DNA of 64,000 bases. Origin: Desulfitobacterium_A sp034927245. GTDB taxonomy: Bacteria; Bacillota; Desulfitobacteriia; Desulfitobacteriales; Desulfitobacteriaceae. Shown one piece after another: positions 26,849-35,349 of this stretch (within the stretch, counting starts at the first letter, position 1; each line of letters starts with the position of its first letter). Made by a program: the position numbers and the translations under genes. The DNA lies in assembly GCF_034927245.1 (NCBI RefSeq), contig NZ_JAYFQK010000040.1, positions 9,031-73,030 on the forward strand, given 5' to 3'. The notes beneath the pieces are model-generated. The model worked only from the letters and a program-made list of their open reading frames with translations, was not told the DNA's origin and made no database searches.

Positions 26849-27177
26849 AGTATAATTTGGGTCTTATTTTGCTCCAACTTCTGACTCACAAGATCCGCCA
26901 TAGTCTGATTGAGAACTTCATATTTTTCACTGATTTCCGGCGCATAAAGCCATTGGCTTGCAGGCGAGTTCCTGTTAAATTGATCTAAAAATTCTTGAAA
27001 ACGTTCGCCACTATAAGCTTCTCTGAAGCCTTGCAAATTGAAATTAGCAATAAAATTGCAGTTAAGATTAAGATGGTAATACAAATCTTTACTGATCAAT
27101 TCAGAATTTCCTTTATCAATAACTTTTTTGAAGTTCTTAAGTATTCTGGATTGCATCTCCTCTGACAAGTTAAACAT
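26845..27177 (-). CDS. hypothetical protein, 110 aa
   Basis: A small soluble protein, mostly helical (MFNLSEEMQSRILKNFKKVI...), Asn/Gln-rich, with no cysteine pair or membrane segment beyond one Cys. I do not recognise the family. ATG 27177 is preceded by GGAG at 7 bases. It converges on the 92-aa gene with overlapping stop codons and no room for a terminator between them. Confidence 0.6.
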   Translation of the reverse strand: MFNLSEEMQSRILKNFKKVIDKGNSELISKDLYYHLNLNCNFIANFNLQGFREAYSGERFQEFLDQFNRNSPASQWLYAPEISEKYEVLNQTMADLVSQKLEQNKTQIIL

Positions 27178-27344
27178 TGAATCACTCCATCGCGTTTGTA
27201 ATTTTCTCCGGATAGTTTAAACAAAATGAAACTTCCTTACTCACTTAAAAAGGTATAAGCACCTAGGCTAAATATTAAGCAAAGAACATGAATAAAATAC
27301 CTGGATTTGTACAAAATATTGATATTATCGAAGGAGGTGCTATT

Positions 27345-27821
27345 ATGCCCGGACAACTCAGTCAAAAGGAAAGAATGCTGCTTCAAGATCAATTGCAGCA
27401 TGAAGAATTATGTGTTCAGAAATATACCAAGTATGCCGATGCGACGCAATGTCCTGAACTCAAACAGATTTTTCAAACGCATGCCTCTCATGAACAGCAG
27501 CACTATAACACTCTTAATCAGATTCTAAGCGGTCAGGTTCCCAACATAAACCAAGGGCAACAATCACAGCAATCTCAACAGAAAATGGGTGGTACGCAAT
27601 CACAACCGGGGAAAAGTTACGATCAAAATGATGCAATTATGGCCAACGACATGCTCACGACAGAAAAATACATCTCCGGCACGTATGATACGACGATTTT
27701 CGAGTGCCGCGACAGTAATATTCGTCAGGCCTTAAACCATATTCAAAAAGAAGAACAACAGCATGGGGAAGACCTATTTAATTACATGCAAGCCAATGGT
27801 ATGTATAATGTGCAATCTTAA
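27345..27821 (+). CDS. CotF-like spore coat protein (ferritin-like fold)
   Basis: A 158-residue protein. Two helical halves are separated by a Gln/Ser/Gly-rich linker (about 62-95). The halves look like a duplicated four-helix unit: KERMLLQDQLQHEELCVQKY...HASHEQQHYNTLNQIL and NDAIMANDMLTTEKYISGTY...HIQKEEQQHGEDLFNYM. This is the layout of CotF/YhcQ-type spore coat proteins. ATG 27345 follows GGAGGTG; the frame is open further upstream. Expression in the mother cell during sporulation is likely from the family; no sigma-E/K promoter is clear. Confidence 0.8.
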   Translation: MPGQLSQKERMLLQDQLQHEELCVQKYTKYADATQCPELKQIFQTHASHEQQHYNTLNQILSGQVPNINQGQQSQQSQQKMGGTQSQPGKSYDQNDAIMANDMLTTEKYISGTYDTTIFECRDSNIRQALNHIQKEEQQHGEDLFNYMQANGMYNVQS

Positions 27822-27869
27822 ATTGTGCATATTAATTGACAATACCAAGTATTATTAAGATTTTTACGC

Positions 27870-27908
27870 AAAAGCGACCGGAAATTTTCCCGGCCGCTTT
27901 TGTTTTAT
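27870..27908 (+). terminator. terminator after the CotF-like gene
   Basis: AAAAGCGACCGG (27870-27881) pairs with CCGGCCGCTTTT (27890-27901) with one mismatch, followed by GTTTTATTT. Confidence 0.88.
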
Positions 27909-27935
27909 TTCCTTATTCTCAATTTTTCAACTCTC

Positions 27936-27944
27936 TGCTATAAT
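27936..27944 (+). promoter_or_regulatory. extended -10 promoter for the ChrA genes
   Basis: TGCTATAAT is an extended -10 element; TTCTCA 17 bases upstream is a poor -35. It lies about 65 bases before the first chrA-type gene. Confidence 0.4.
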
Positions 27945-28007
27945 AATCACTATGTAAAACAATGTTTCATAAGACACAACAATTATATTTGACTGGAGTT
28001 GGGAGAC

Positions 28008-28529
28008 TTGTCAGAATTATGGAATCTATTTATTGCTTTTTTTCGCGCCAGCAATCTTGCTTTTGGCGGTGGTGCAGCAATCATTCCGCTTGTTCAAGCA
28101 GAAGTGATAACCCATTACCAATGGATGACACCTGCTCAGTTTTCTGATGGACTGGCTATTGCAACTTCTTTGCCCGGTCCAATTGCAACTCTCTTGGCCG
28201 GTTATGTCGGGTATCATGTTTCAGGTTGGCTAGGTGTATTTGCGGCTTTACTGGGGACGATCGGATTGACTACAGTTGCCGTAATCTTCTTAACCAATTT
28301 TTTGATGAAACATATGGATTCGCCTATTCTCAAGGGGGCCCTCAAAGGAGTGCGCCCAGTTATTGTGGTACTTATTGCTAAAACGGCTTTTGATATGGGA
28401 GCAAATGTCTCTTTTAATATCTATAGCTTGGTAATTGCTCTCTTTACCATATTTGCACTTTATAAATTAAAACTTCATCCCGGAATCATTATCATTCTAT
28501 CCATGCTTTTTGGAATTATCGTATTTTAA
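28008..28529 (+). CDS. half-size chromate transporter (ChrA), first subunit
   Basis: A 173-residue membrane protein of the CHR family, with the conserved N-terminal FRASNLAFGGGAAIIPLVQ and SLPGPIAT and about five membrane segments. It is one domain long, so it is the short-chain type that works with the second half-size gene 34 bases downstream. The start is TTG 28008, with TGGAG 9 bases upstream; it aligns with the start of the second subunit (MSELWNL versus MSKDVWNLL). TTG 27999 is the alternative. The substrate is assumed to be chromate or another oxyanion. Confidence 0.85.
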   Translation: MSELWNLFIAFFRASNLAFGGGAAIIPLVQAEVITHYQWMTPAQFSDGLAIATSLPGPIATLLAGYVGYHVSGWLGVFAALLGTIGLTTVAVIFLTNFLMKHMDSPILKGALKGVRPVIVVLIAKTAFDMGANVSFNIYSLVIALFTIFALYKLKLHPGIIIILSMLFGIIVF

Positions 28530-28563
28530 GCGATTCAGATTCGTTGCATAGGAGGTCTTAAAC

Positions 28564-29127
28564 ATGTCAAAAGATGTCTGGAATCTTCTGATTGCCTTTA
28601 CTCGAGCTTCAAATCTAGGCTTCGGAGGTGGTCCTGCTGTTATTCCCTTAATCCAAAAGGAAGTCGTTAATCGCTATCAATGGATGTCGGAAGAAGAATT
28701 TGCTGATGCCCTTGCTGTAAGCAACTCACTTCCCGGTCCGATTGCAACTAAAATGGCCAGTTATATTGGCTATCGTGTTGCGGGTTGGATTGGGGTCTTA
28801 GCCACTTTGACAGGAACCATACTTCCGACATTGCTTATTACAGTTTTGCTCGGAGATTTGCTTATCCGGTATTCAGATACACCTATTTTGAACGCTGCAC
28901 TTACGGCTGTCAAACCGGTCGTTGTGATTCTCATAGCTCAATCGGCCTTTGATATTGGCAAGAAGGCATTTCCCAAGAATTCATACATCGCCTGGGGAAT
29001 TGCAGCCGTTGCGCTTGCTCTGATGTTTTTAACATCAATACATCCGGGAATTCTGATTTTACTTGCGATGATCGTGGGATATTTTACATGGGGAAAAGAA
29101 AAACCTCGGGATTCAGCACAAAAATAA
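28564..29127 (+). CDS. half-size chromate transporter (ChrA), second subunit
   Basis: A 187-residue paralogue of the preceding protein: FTRASNLGFGGGPAVIPLIQ and NSLPGPIATKMASYIGY, about five to six membrane segments, and a charged C-terminus. The pair replaces the two-domain ChrA of other bacteria. ATG follows AGGAGGT. A terminator closes the two-gene unit. Confidence 0.88.
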   Translation: MSKDVWNLLIAFTRASNLGFGGGPAVIPLIQKEVVNRYQWMSEEEFADALAVSNSLPGPIATKMASYIGYRVAGWIGVLATLTGTILPTLLITVLLGDLLIRYSDTPILNAALTAVKPVVVILIAQSAFDIGKKAFPKNSYIAWGIAAVALALMFLTSIHPGILILLAMIVGYFTWGKEKPRDSAQK

Positions 29128-29154
29128 GAAAAGGTTAGATGACGACTCTGATTA

Positions 29155-29186
29155 GCGATAGCTTGCATTGAAGCTATCGCTTTTTG
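29155..29186 (+). terminator. terminator after the chrA pair
   Basis: GCGATAGCTT (29155-29164) pairs perfectly with AAGCTATCGC (29171-29180), loop of six, then TTTTT. Confidence 0.92.
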
Positions 29187-29238
29187 CGTATACTATTCAT
29201 TACTGGATTATCTTTGATACCGTGTGGGGTGAGATAAG

Positions 29239-30675
29239 TTGATATGGATTTTAATTATTGTTTCGTTAGCAGTGCTTAGTTATTTGTGTGCACAATTTGT
29301 TATCTTAATGGAGCATGCAAAACAAAAAAAGATGGTGTCATGGTTGGCAATTTTAGCACTGTGGTCTTTTCTTGGCGGGTTGCTCTATTATATTTTGGGG
29401 TATTCTAAGCATCTAGAAAAATTATTCAGCAGAAAGCATCTCCCGCAAAGCCCCTTGAAGAAAATATCCCAAGAACAACAAGTCTTGCTTGAAAATCAAA
29501 ACATTTATTTTCAAGATTCCGGTGAAGGAAATAAACGTCTAACTCGATTAATTTTGCAGAATGTGAGCGCTCCATTAACCCAAAACAATGATATTTTGGT
29601 TTTAACGAACGGAAAAAAGAAGTATGATGCTCTGTTTCTGGATTTAGCTAATGCCAAGGATCATATTCACGTTGAATATTATATTTTCCGTAATGACAAT
29701 ATCGGTACCCAGCTTCAAAATCTGTTAATAGATAAAGCCAGATCCGGTATAGAGGTCCGGTTAATTCTTGATGCACTGGGCAGTCATAGTTTGCCATCCT
29801 CATTTATCGAAAGGATGCGGAGTGAGGGAGTCCAAGTGGGCTTATTCCTCCCGTTAAAATTTCCTCAACTTCTAAGAACAATCAATTACCGAAATCACCG
29901 TAAATGCGTTGTTATCGACGGGAAAATTGGTTACTTAGGGGGTCTGAACATTGGAGATGAATATTTATCACGGGATCCTCAACTCGGGTTTTGGCGTGAC
30001 ACCCATTTGCGTCTTGAGGGAGAAAGTGTGCAAACCATGCAAGCTACCTTCTTAAACGACTGGTATTACCTGACTCATCAAGAACTCTATGACCGCCGCT
30101 TTTATCCTCAAAGCAAAGTTGAAGGTCAATGTCTCACACAAATTCTTGCCGGTGGTCCGGATTCTTGGCAAGAACCGATGAAAGAGATTTTCTTTACAAT
30201 TCTAATGACGGCACAAAAGGAAATCCTGTTGACAACCCCTTATTTCATTCCCGACGAAAGTATGATCATGGCCCTAAAATCTGCCGCGCTTAGCGGTTTA
30301 AACGTAACATTATTAGTTCAGGGTAAGCCCGATCATCAACTGACCTATCTGGCTTCAGCTTCATATTTTGAAGAACTATTAAAAGCAGGTGTTCAAATCT
30401 ACCGTTATCAGAAAGGAATTCTTCATAGTAAAGTATTAATCATAGACCAAAACGTAAGTGTCGTAGGATCTGCTAATTTTGATATTCGAAGTTTTCAAAT
30501 TGATTTTGAACTCAGTGCCCTTATTTATAATTCAGAAATCGCCAAACGACTTTATTTAGATTTCCGGAATGATTTAAATAGCAGCCAAAAAATCGAATAT
30601 GAAGAGTTTTCACACCGCAGTCTTTGGTTGAAAATGAAAGAAGCAAATGCGAGTGTAATATCACCTCTGCTTTAA
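29239..30675 (+). CDS. cls: cardiolipin synthase
   Basis: A 478-residue phospholipase-D-fold enzyme joining two phosphatidylglycerol molecules into cardiolipin. Two N-terminal membrane segments (about 2-22 and 33-52) precede two HKD motifs: HRKCVVIDGKIGYLGGLN in the first half and HSKVLIIDQNVSVVGSANF in the second. Both are intact (H, K, D and following G/N). Length matches the family. TTG 29239 follows GGGGTGAG. Monocistronic, with terminators on both sides. Confidence 0.93.
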   Translation: MIWILIIVSLAVLSYLCAQFVILMEHAKQKKMVSWLAILALWSFLGGLLYYILGYSKHLEKLFSRKHLPQSPLKKISQEQQVLLENQNIYFQDSGEGNKRLTRLILQNVSAPLTQNNDILVLTNGKKKYDALFLDLANAKDHIHVEYYIFRNDNIGTQLQNLLIDKARSGIEVRLILDALGSHSLPSSFIERMRSEGVQVGLFLPLKFPQLLRTINYRNHRKCVVIDGKIGYLGGLNIGDEYLSRDPQLGFWRDTHLRLEGESVQTMQATFLNDWYYLTHQELYDRRFYPQSKVEGQCLTQILAGGPDSWQEPMKEIFFTILMTAQKEILLTTPYFIPDESMIMALKSAALSGLNVTLLVQGKPDHQLTYLASASYFEELLKAGVQIYRYQKGILHSKVLIIDQNVSVVGSANFDIRSFQIDFELSALIYNSEIAKRLYLDFRNDLNSSQKIEYEEFSHRSLWLKMKEANASVISPLL

Positions 30676-30680
30676 ACGTT

Positions 30681-30710
30681 GGGGCTGTTTTGCGACAGCC
30701 TCATTTTTTT
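30681..30710 (+). terminator. terminator after cls
   Basis: GGGGCTGT (30681-30688) pairs with ACAGCCTC across a TTTGCG-type loop, then ATTTTTTT. The stem resembles the hairpin of the dispersed repeat at 26411 and 46648, but the right-hand part of the repeat is missing. Confidence 0.85.
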
Positions 30711-30826
30711 AGGCAGGATTTTTTATTATACTTCCTGAATAATGATTGTATAGTTTTCTTCATTTTCAAAGCAATTAATTGTCTTAATAAACAGGCACGT
30801 TTAGGCAAAGAGGAGGACGGTAAGAA

Positions 30827-31363
30827 GTGGAGATAGACTCTTTTGATCACGTTTATGAAACCCTTTTCCCCTTAGTTTATCGTTTCGTCCGCTTAAGAAT
30901 TCCGGCGTTTGATGTCGAAGATGTTACCGCTGAAATTTTAACCAAAATCTGGCGTGTTTTACCAAGTTTCCAAGGAAATGCTTCACTTCAAACCTGGGCT
31001 TTGCGTATTGCGCATCATCAAATTGCGGATTACTATCGGGTAAGCCGAGGAAAAGAAATACCGATGATTACGATAAGGCAGGATTCACTAAAAAACCAAG
31101 TGACAGAAGATCACAGTGAATATTTAACAACTCTCTTATGTATAAGTGAGACCCTCGCTAAAATGCCTGAACCTCAAGTCGCTGTCATACAACTTCGACT
31201 CATCGAGGGATTCAATAGCACTGAAGTGGCACAGATTTTAGGCATTACACAGCAGGCAGTTAACAGTCTCCTCTACCGGGGCAAGAAGAATTTTCGCAAA
31301 TATTACGGAGATACTTCTAATAGCCTTGTGTCATTTCGCCCTAGTTGTAAATATTCCCACTGA
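30827..31363 (+). CDS. ECF-type RNA polymerase sigma factor
   Basis: A 178-residue sigma-70 family protein with region 2 (FDVEDVTAEILTKIWRVLP, then the -10-binding FQGNASLQTWALRIAHHQI) and region 4 (MPEPQVAVIQLRLIEGFNSTEV, with the helix-turn-helix AQILGITQQAVNSLLYRGKK). Regions 1 and 3 are absent, as in ECF factors. GTG 30827 has GAGGAGG about 10 bases upstream. No anti-sigma gene follows; the next gene is a YitT-type membrane protein 64 bases on. The target regulon is unknown. Confidence 0.9.
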   Translation: MEIDSFDHVYETLFPLVYRFVRLRIPAFDVEDVTAEILTKIWRVLPSFQGNASLQTWALRIAHHQIADYYRVSRGKEIPMITIRQDSLKNQVTEDHSEYLTTLLCISETLAKMPEPQVAVIQLRLIEGFNSTEVAQILGITQQAVNSLLYRGKKNFRKYYGDTSNSLVSFRPSCKYSH

Positions 31364-31427
31364 CGCCTATACTATAGTAATAAAATTCAAAGTAACTTAA
31401 TCTATTCTCAGATTAGGGGGAACGATC

Positions 31428-32273
31428 ATGAAGATATGGAATACCCTAAAAAAGGTTGGCCCTATTTTTGGAATTGTTTTCGGGGCAATCCTCTCTGCCT
31501 ACAGCGTTCAAGGATTTATCGTTCATGCAGGTCTAGGGGGAGGGGGAATCGGCGGCATTGCTCTGATTTTGTTTTATACATTAGCTTTCCCCATAGGCCT
31601 TGTAACGTTTGTTCTGAATATTCCGCTCTTTGTTTTAGGCTGGCGGGAAGTAAGCCGACAATTTGTGGTGAAAACATTTATTGGCTTAGTTGTTTTTTCT
31701 TTAGCCCTAGACCTATTTAAAGGGATTCGCCCTTTACCTTTTGATGATATTTTCTTAGGCGCTCTTTATGGCGGAGTATTGGGGGGTATTGGCTCAGGCA
31801 TTGTCTTTCGTTTAGGCGGAAGTTTGGGGGGAACAGATATAATAGCCAAGGTTATCCAGAAAAAGTTTGGATGGACAATGGGAACTACGATGCTTTTCTT
31901 TAATGCCTTTGTACTCTTAATTTCTTGGGCGTTTCTCGGACCTAAAATTATTTTATATACTTTGGTATCCATGTTTGCTTTTAGCCGCTCGGTCGATGTT
32001 GTTCAAGGCGGAATTCCTGCAAAAGCGGTCACTATTGTCTCTAATAATTCGGAAACTCTAGTGAGCCGTATTCATCATGAAGTAGGCAGAGGGGCAACCT
32101 TCTTGCAAGGGCGCGGAACTTTTTCGGCTGAAGAAAAAAATGTGATCATTTGTGTTGTCAGTATGCCTGAAATCGGTCATCTTAAGCGCGTAGTCCGTGA
32201 GGTAGATCCTCATGCATTTTTGATCATACAAAATGCGAGTGAAGTTATAGGGCAGGGATGGGCTGTTGAATAA
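31428..32273 (+). CDS. YitT-family membrane protein
   Basis: A 281-residue protein with five to six N-terminal membrane segments (DUF161, glycine-rich segments such as GLGGGGIGGIAL and LYGGVLGGIGSGIVFR) and a C-terminal soluble DUF2179 domain (about 200-281, VSNNSETLVSRIHHEVGRG). This is the standard YitT/YvjA layout; the family's function is undefined. ATG 31428 follows AGGGGGA. It precedes the FetAB-like genes by 17 bases and is probably co-transcribed with them. Confidence 0.88.
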   Translation: MKIWNTLKKVGPIFGIVFGAILSAYSVQGFIVHAGLGGGGIGGIALILFYTLAFPIGLVTFVLNIPLFVLGWREVSRQFVVKTFIGLVVFSLALDLFKGIRPLPFDDIFLGALYGGVLGGIGSGIVFRLGGSLGGTDIIAKVIQKKFGWTMGTTMLFFNAFVLLISWAFLGPKIILYTLVSMFAFSRSVDVVQGGIPAKAVTIVSNNSETLVSRIHHEVGRGATFLQGRGTFSAEEKNVIICVVSMPEIGHLKRVVREVDPHAFLIIQNASEVIGQGWAVE

Positions 32274-32289
32274 AGAAGGGTGAATGTGA

Positions 32290-33033
32290 ATGACTAAGGG
32301 TATCAAGCTTAACGTAGAGAATATTTCCCTTGTCTTGAGGGAGAAAGAGCGAAACTCGACACTATTAGACAATGTGAGTTTAGAAATTTGCCATGGCCGT
32401 GTGCGTGCTTTGTTAGGTCCCTCGGGAAGCGGTAAAAGTACGCTGCTTTATACGCTTAATCGTTTACGAGAAATCAGCGAAGGAAAGATCTTTCTTGATA
32501 ATACGGAAACACGTATGCTTAACGTTCTCGAGCTGCGCCGGAGAGTTGGTTTGGTTATGCAAAAAGCCCTTTTTTTCGCAGGAACAGTCAGTGACAATAT
32601 TCTTTATGGACCCCGTATTCAAGGTAAGGAGCTTCCGGATCCGGACCACTATCTTGAGTTAGTGGGGTTAAGCTCTGATTTTGCAGACCGCGATCCGAAT
32701 ACTTTATCCGGGGGGCAGCAACAACGTGTTTCGATTGCACGCGCTTTGGCAAACAACCCTGAAGTTCTATTGCTGGACGAGCCTACCTCGGCACTGGATG
32801 CGCAGGCCAGCGAGCATTTGGAAAATGTGGTTGCTAAGCTTTGCCGGGAACGCCAATTGACCGTAGTCTGGGTTACCCACGATCTTCAGCAAGCGCGCAG
32901 GATAGCACAGGATGTCACTCTGCTGTATCATGGTAAAGTGCTGGAGCAAGGGGAGGCTGCGGATTTTTTCCGACAGCCTTCAACTGAAGAGGGCAAAGCC
33001 TATTTGGAAGGGCGATTGGGGGGAGTAGATTGA
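32290..33033 (+). CDS. ABC transporter ATP-binding protein (FetA-like)
   Basis: A 247-residue single ABC ATPase with Walker A GPSGSGKST, Q-loop VMQKALFF, signature LSGGQQQR, Walker B VLLLDEPTSALD and switch VTHDLQ. It overlaps the downstream UPF0014 permease gene by 4 bases, the arrangement of FetA-FetB (YbbL-YbbM), reported in Escherichia coli as an iron exporter. A metal-export role here is by analogy. Confidence 0.88.
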   Translation: MTKGIKLNVENISLVLREKERNSTLLDNVSLEICHGRVRALLGPSGSGKSTLLYTLNRLREISEGKIFLDNTETRMLNVLELRRRVGLVMQKALFFAGTVSDNILYGPRIQGKELPDPDHYLELVGLSSDFADRDPNTLSGGQQQRVSIARALANNPEVLLLDEPTSALDAQASEHLENVVAKLCRERQLTVVWVTHDLQQARRIAQDVTLLYHGKVLEQGEAADFFRQPSTEEGKAYLEGRLGGVD

Positions 33034-33785
33034 CTTATTTAGCATTAGGTCTTTCTTTAGGGTTTGTGGGATTAGCGGCAATTGTTTCCCGCTATCAGGA
33101 ATTAGGACTGGAAAAGGATTTAGCTATCGGTGTTATTCGAGCCTTTATTCAATTAACAATCGTGGGTTATATTTTATCGTACGTATTTGCTGCTCAAAAC
33201 AGCCTCTATATATTTTTAATGATTATGTTAATGATCATCGTTGCCGGCCGCAATGCGTCCAAACGTGGTAAGGGGATTTCGCAAGCCCAAAGGATCGTTC
33301 TCATGGGAATTGCTTTTAGTGAAGGGATTTCCCTTCTGCTCCTTCTGGGTTTAAGAATTATTCCCGCGACAGCACAATATATCATTCCCTTGAGCGGTAT
33401 GATCATCGGTAACAGCATGGTGGCTGCAGGAGTAACCCTGAATCGTCTGAATTCTGAGTTTAGGCTTCGCAGGGGAGAAGTTGAACTTGCCCTTTCGCTT
33501 GGGGCTACATCAAAACAAGCGGCACTGCCGGTAATTCAATCCGCGGTTAAGGCCGGGATGATTCCGACGGTGGATTCCATGAAAACGGTAGGTTTGGTGC
33601 AACTTCCCGGAATGATGACCGGACAGATTTTAGCGGGTGCTGACCCGGTTCAAGCAGTACGTTATCAAATTATGGTTATGTTTTTGATCTCCGGAGCCTC
33701 GGCAATTACCAGTTTAATCGTTGTACTATTAGGTTACAGGTGCTTTTTCACTTCTCATGCTCAGCTTGTGCTGGGGGATTCATAA
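33030..33785 (+). CDS. UPF0014-family ABC permease (FetB-like)
   Basis: A 251-residue membrane protein with about seven segments. The characteristic sequences are SLGATSKQAALPVIQSAVKA, MKTVGLVQLPGMMTGQILAG and DPVQAVRYQIMVMF. TTG 33030 overlaps the FetA-like stop, so the two are translationally coupled. Together they should form an exporter, possibly for iron or another metal. An iron-dependent operator is not evident, and the YitT gene upstream may be in the same unit. Confidence 0.88.
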   Translation: MTYLALGLSLGFVGLAAIVSRYQELGLEKDLAIGVIRAFIQLTIVGYILSYVFAAQNSLYIFLMIMLMIIVAGRNASKRGKGISQAQRIVLMGIAFSEGISLLLLLGLRIIPATAQYIIPLSGMIIGNSMVAAGVTLNRLNSEFRLRRGEVELALSLGATSKQAALPVIQSAVKAGMIPTVDSMKTVGLVQLPGMMTGQILAGADPVQAVRYQIMVMFLISGASAITSLIVVLLGYRCFFTSHAQLVLGDS

Positions 33786-33925
33786 TCTTTTAATAGGGCA
33801 ATGGCATAGATATATAGTGCATGCGGAATAGTTATGCTTGCTTCATGAATATGTATAAGCATAGCTAGAAAGGAAGGAGAACCCATTTGCTGCAAGTTTA
33901 AACTTAAGAAGAGGGGTGTTCCTAT

Positions 33926-35248
33926 TTGCAAAAGGTCTATGTCGTTGATTCCAGTGTTTTGCTTCATGATCCCAATGCGATATACGAATTTGAAGATAAT
34001 GAAATCGTGATTCCTTTTGTTGTGCTGGAAGAACTTGAACGAAAAAAAAGGGCGGCTGATAATGTTGGTATGGCTGCTCGTGAAATTATCCGTCAGCTTG
34101 ATGGCTTAAGACAAGCCGGCCCCCTCGCCGGTGGTGTAAGACTAAAAAGCGGAGGCGTTTTAAGAATTGAGCTTAATCATTCTTCGCCGGAAGTGCTTCC
34201 CCTTTTTTATGATCCGAGCCTAGCTGATAATCGAATTCTGACGGTTTCGCTCAATCTTACGCGAGAAGAGAAAAGGCCGGTTATTCTCGTAACAAAAGAT
34301 ATTGCGATGCGCGTTAAGGCGGATGCGGTTGGTATTAAAACCCAGGATTACTACAATGATAAAGTTGCTCTTCCTCCGATTGGGGATGAAATTATCACCG
34401 TTCCTTTAGGGGATGGAGACGTGGATTCCCTGTATCATTTAGGTAAAATATTTGCCCCTGTTCCACTGCCTCCGAATGCCTGCGTTAAAGGAATTCTTGC
34501 GGATCAGAGCATATTGCCGCTGATGGGTTCCTCAAACGGTCATGGCTTACATTATCATTCCCTGGGCAAACTCTCTACTTGGGATATTATACCCAAGAAT
34601 ATTGAGCAATCATGGGCAATGTACCTTTTAAACAATCCCTCGGTCAGTCTTGTCAACTTGATCGGTCCGGCCGGAACCGGTAAAACCTTGCTTGCCTTGG
34701 CGAGCGGTCTTCAGCAAACACTTCATTCGGAAATATACTCGCGCCTTCTTTGCGCGCGTCCGATTGTGCCTTTTGGCAAAGATATTGGTTTTCTGCCGGG
34801 CGAAAAAGAAGATAAAGTCAGACCTTATATGCAGCCGATATATGATAATTTAGAGCTTTTGCTTCGGCCTAAAAAAGACAAAAGTGAAAAAAACTCAGAT
34901 TCTATGGTAGACAGTGCAATCGACTTATTAAAGAAAAAACATCAGTTGGAGATAGAAATTCTAACCTATATTCGCGGCCGAAGTATTCCTAATCAATTTA
35001 TGATTATCGACGAGGCACAAAATCTGTCAGTCCATGAAATCAAAACAATTATTACACGTGCAGGTGAAGGAACGAAAATCGTCCTTTGCGGGGATCCGGA
35101 CCAGATTGACCATCCTTATCTGGATAAAGAAAGTAATGGGATAGCGCATTTAACTCATCGTTTAAAGGGTAAGCCTTTTTATGGTCAAGTTAGGCTGACC
35201 AAAGGGGAGAGGAGTGAGCTAGCAAGTTTTGCGGCTGAACTTCTCTGA
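33926..35248 (+). CDS. PhoH-family protein with N-terminal PIN domain
   Basis: A 440-residue protein. A PIN nuclease-like domain covers about 1-135 (VVDSSVLLHDP, FVVLEELERKK and ILVTKDIAMRVKA, carrying the acidic residues) and a PhoH ATPase covers about 220-440, with Walker A LIGPAGTGKT (about 246) and the B motif FMIIDEAQNLSVHEIK. This PIN-PhoH fusion is the YlaK/PhoH2 type, predicted to act on RNA with helicase-nuclease activity. TTG 33926 follows GAGGGGTG. It lies upstream of addB, with about 100 bases between. Confidence 0.88.
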   Translation: MQKVYVVDSSVLLHDPNAIYEFEDNEIVIPFVVLEELERKKRAADNVGMAAREIIRQLDGLRQAGPLAGGVRLKSGGVLRIELNHSSPEVLPLFYDPSLADNRILTVSLNLTREEKRPVILVTKDIAMRVKADAVGIKTQDYYNDKVALPPIGDEIITVPLGDGDVDSLYHLGKIFAPVPLPPNACVKGILADQSILPLMGSSNGHGLHYHSLGKLSTWDIIPKNIEQSWAMYLLNNPSVSLVNLIGPAGTGKTLLALASGLQQTLHSEIYSRLLCARPIVPFGKDIGFLPGEKEDKVRPYMQPIYDNLELLLRPKKDKSEKNSDSMVDSAIDLLKKKHQLEIEILTYIRGRSIPNQFMIIDEAQNLSVHEIKTIITRAGEGTKIVLCGDPDQIDHPYLDKESNGIAHLTHRLKGKPFYGQVRLTKGERSELASFAAELL

Positions 35249-35349
35249 TTGATCAAACATTTTTTTGTCGATCTTCCCTTTTATAATGAAAAGCGTATGC
35301 AGCATACTCTCATGATATAATGGAACAGAAGAGGGAAGGAGAGTACCTT

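Noticed and set aside
35288..35310. GTATGCAGCATAC palindrome upstream of addB as an operator or LexA box
   Set aside because: It does not fit the Gram-positive SOS consensus GAACNNNNGTTC and is short enough to be chance.
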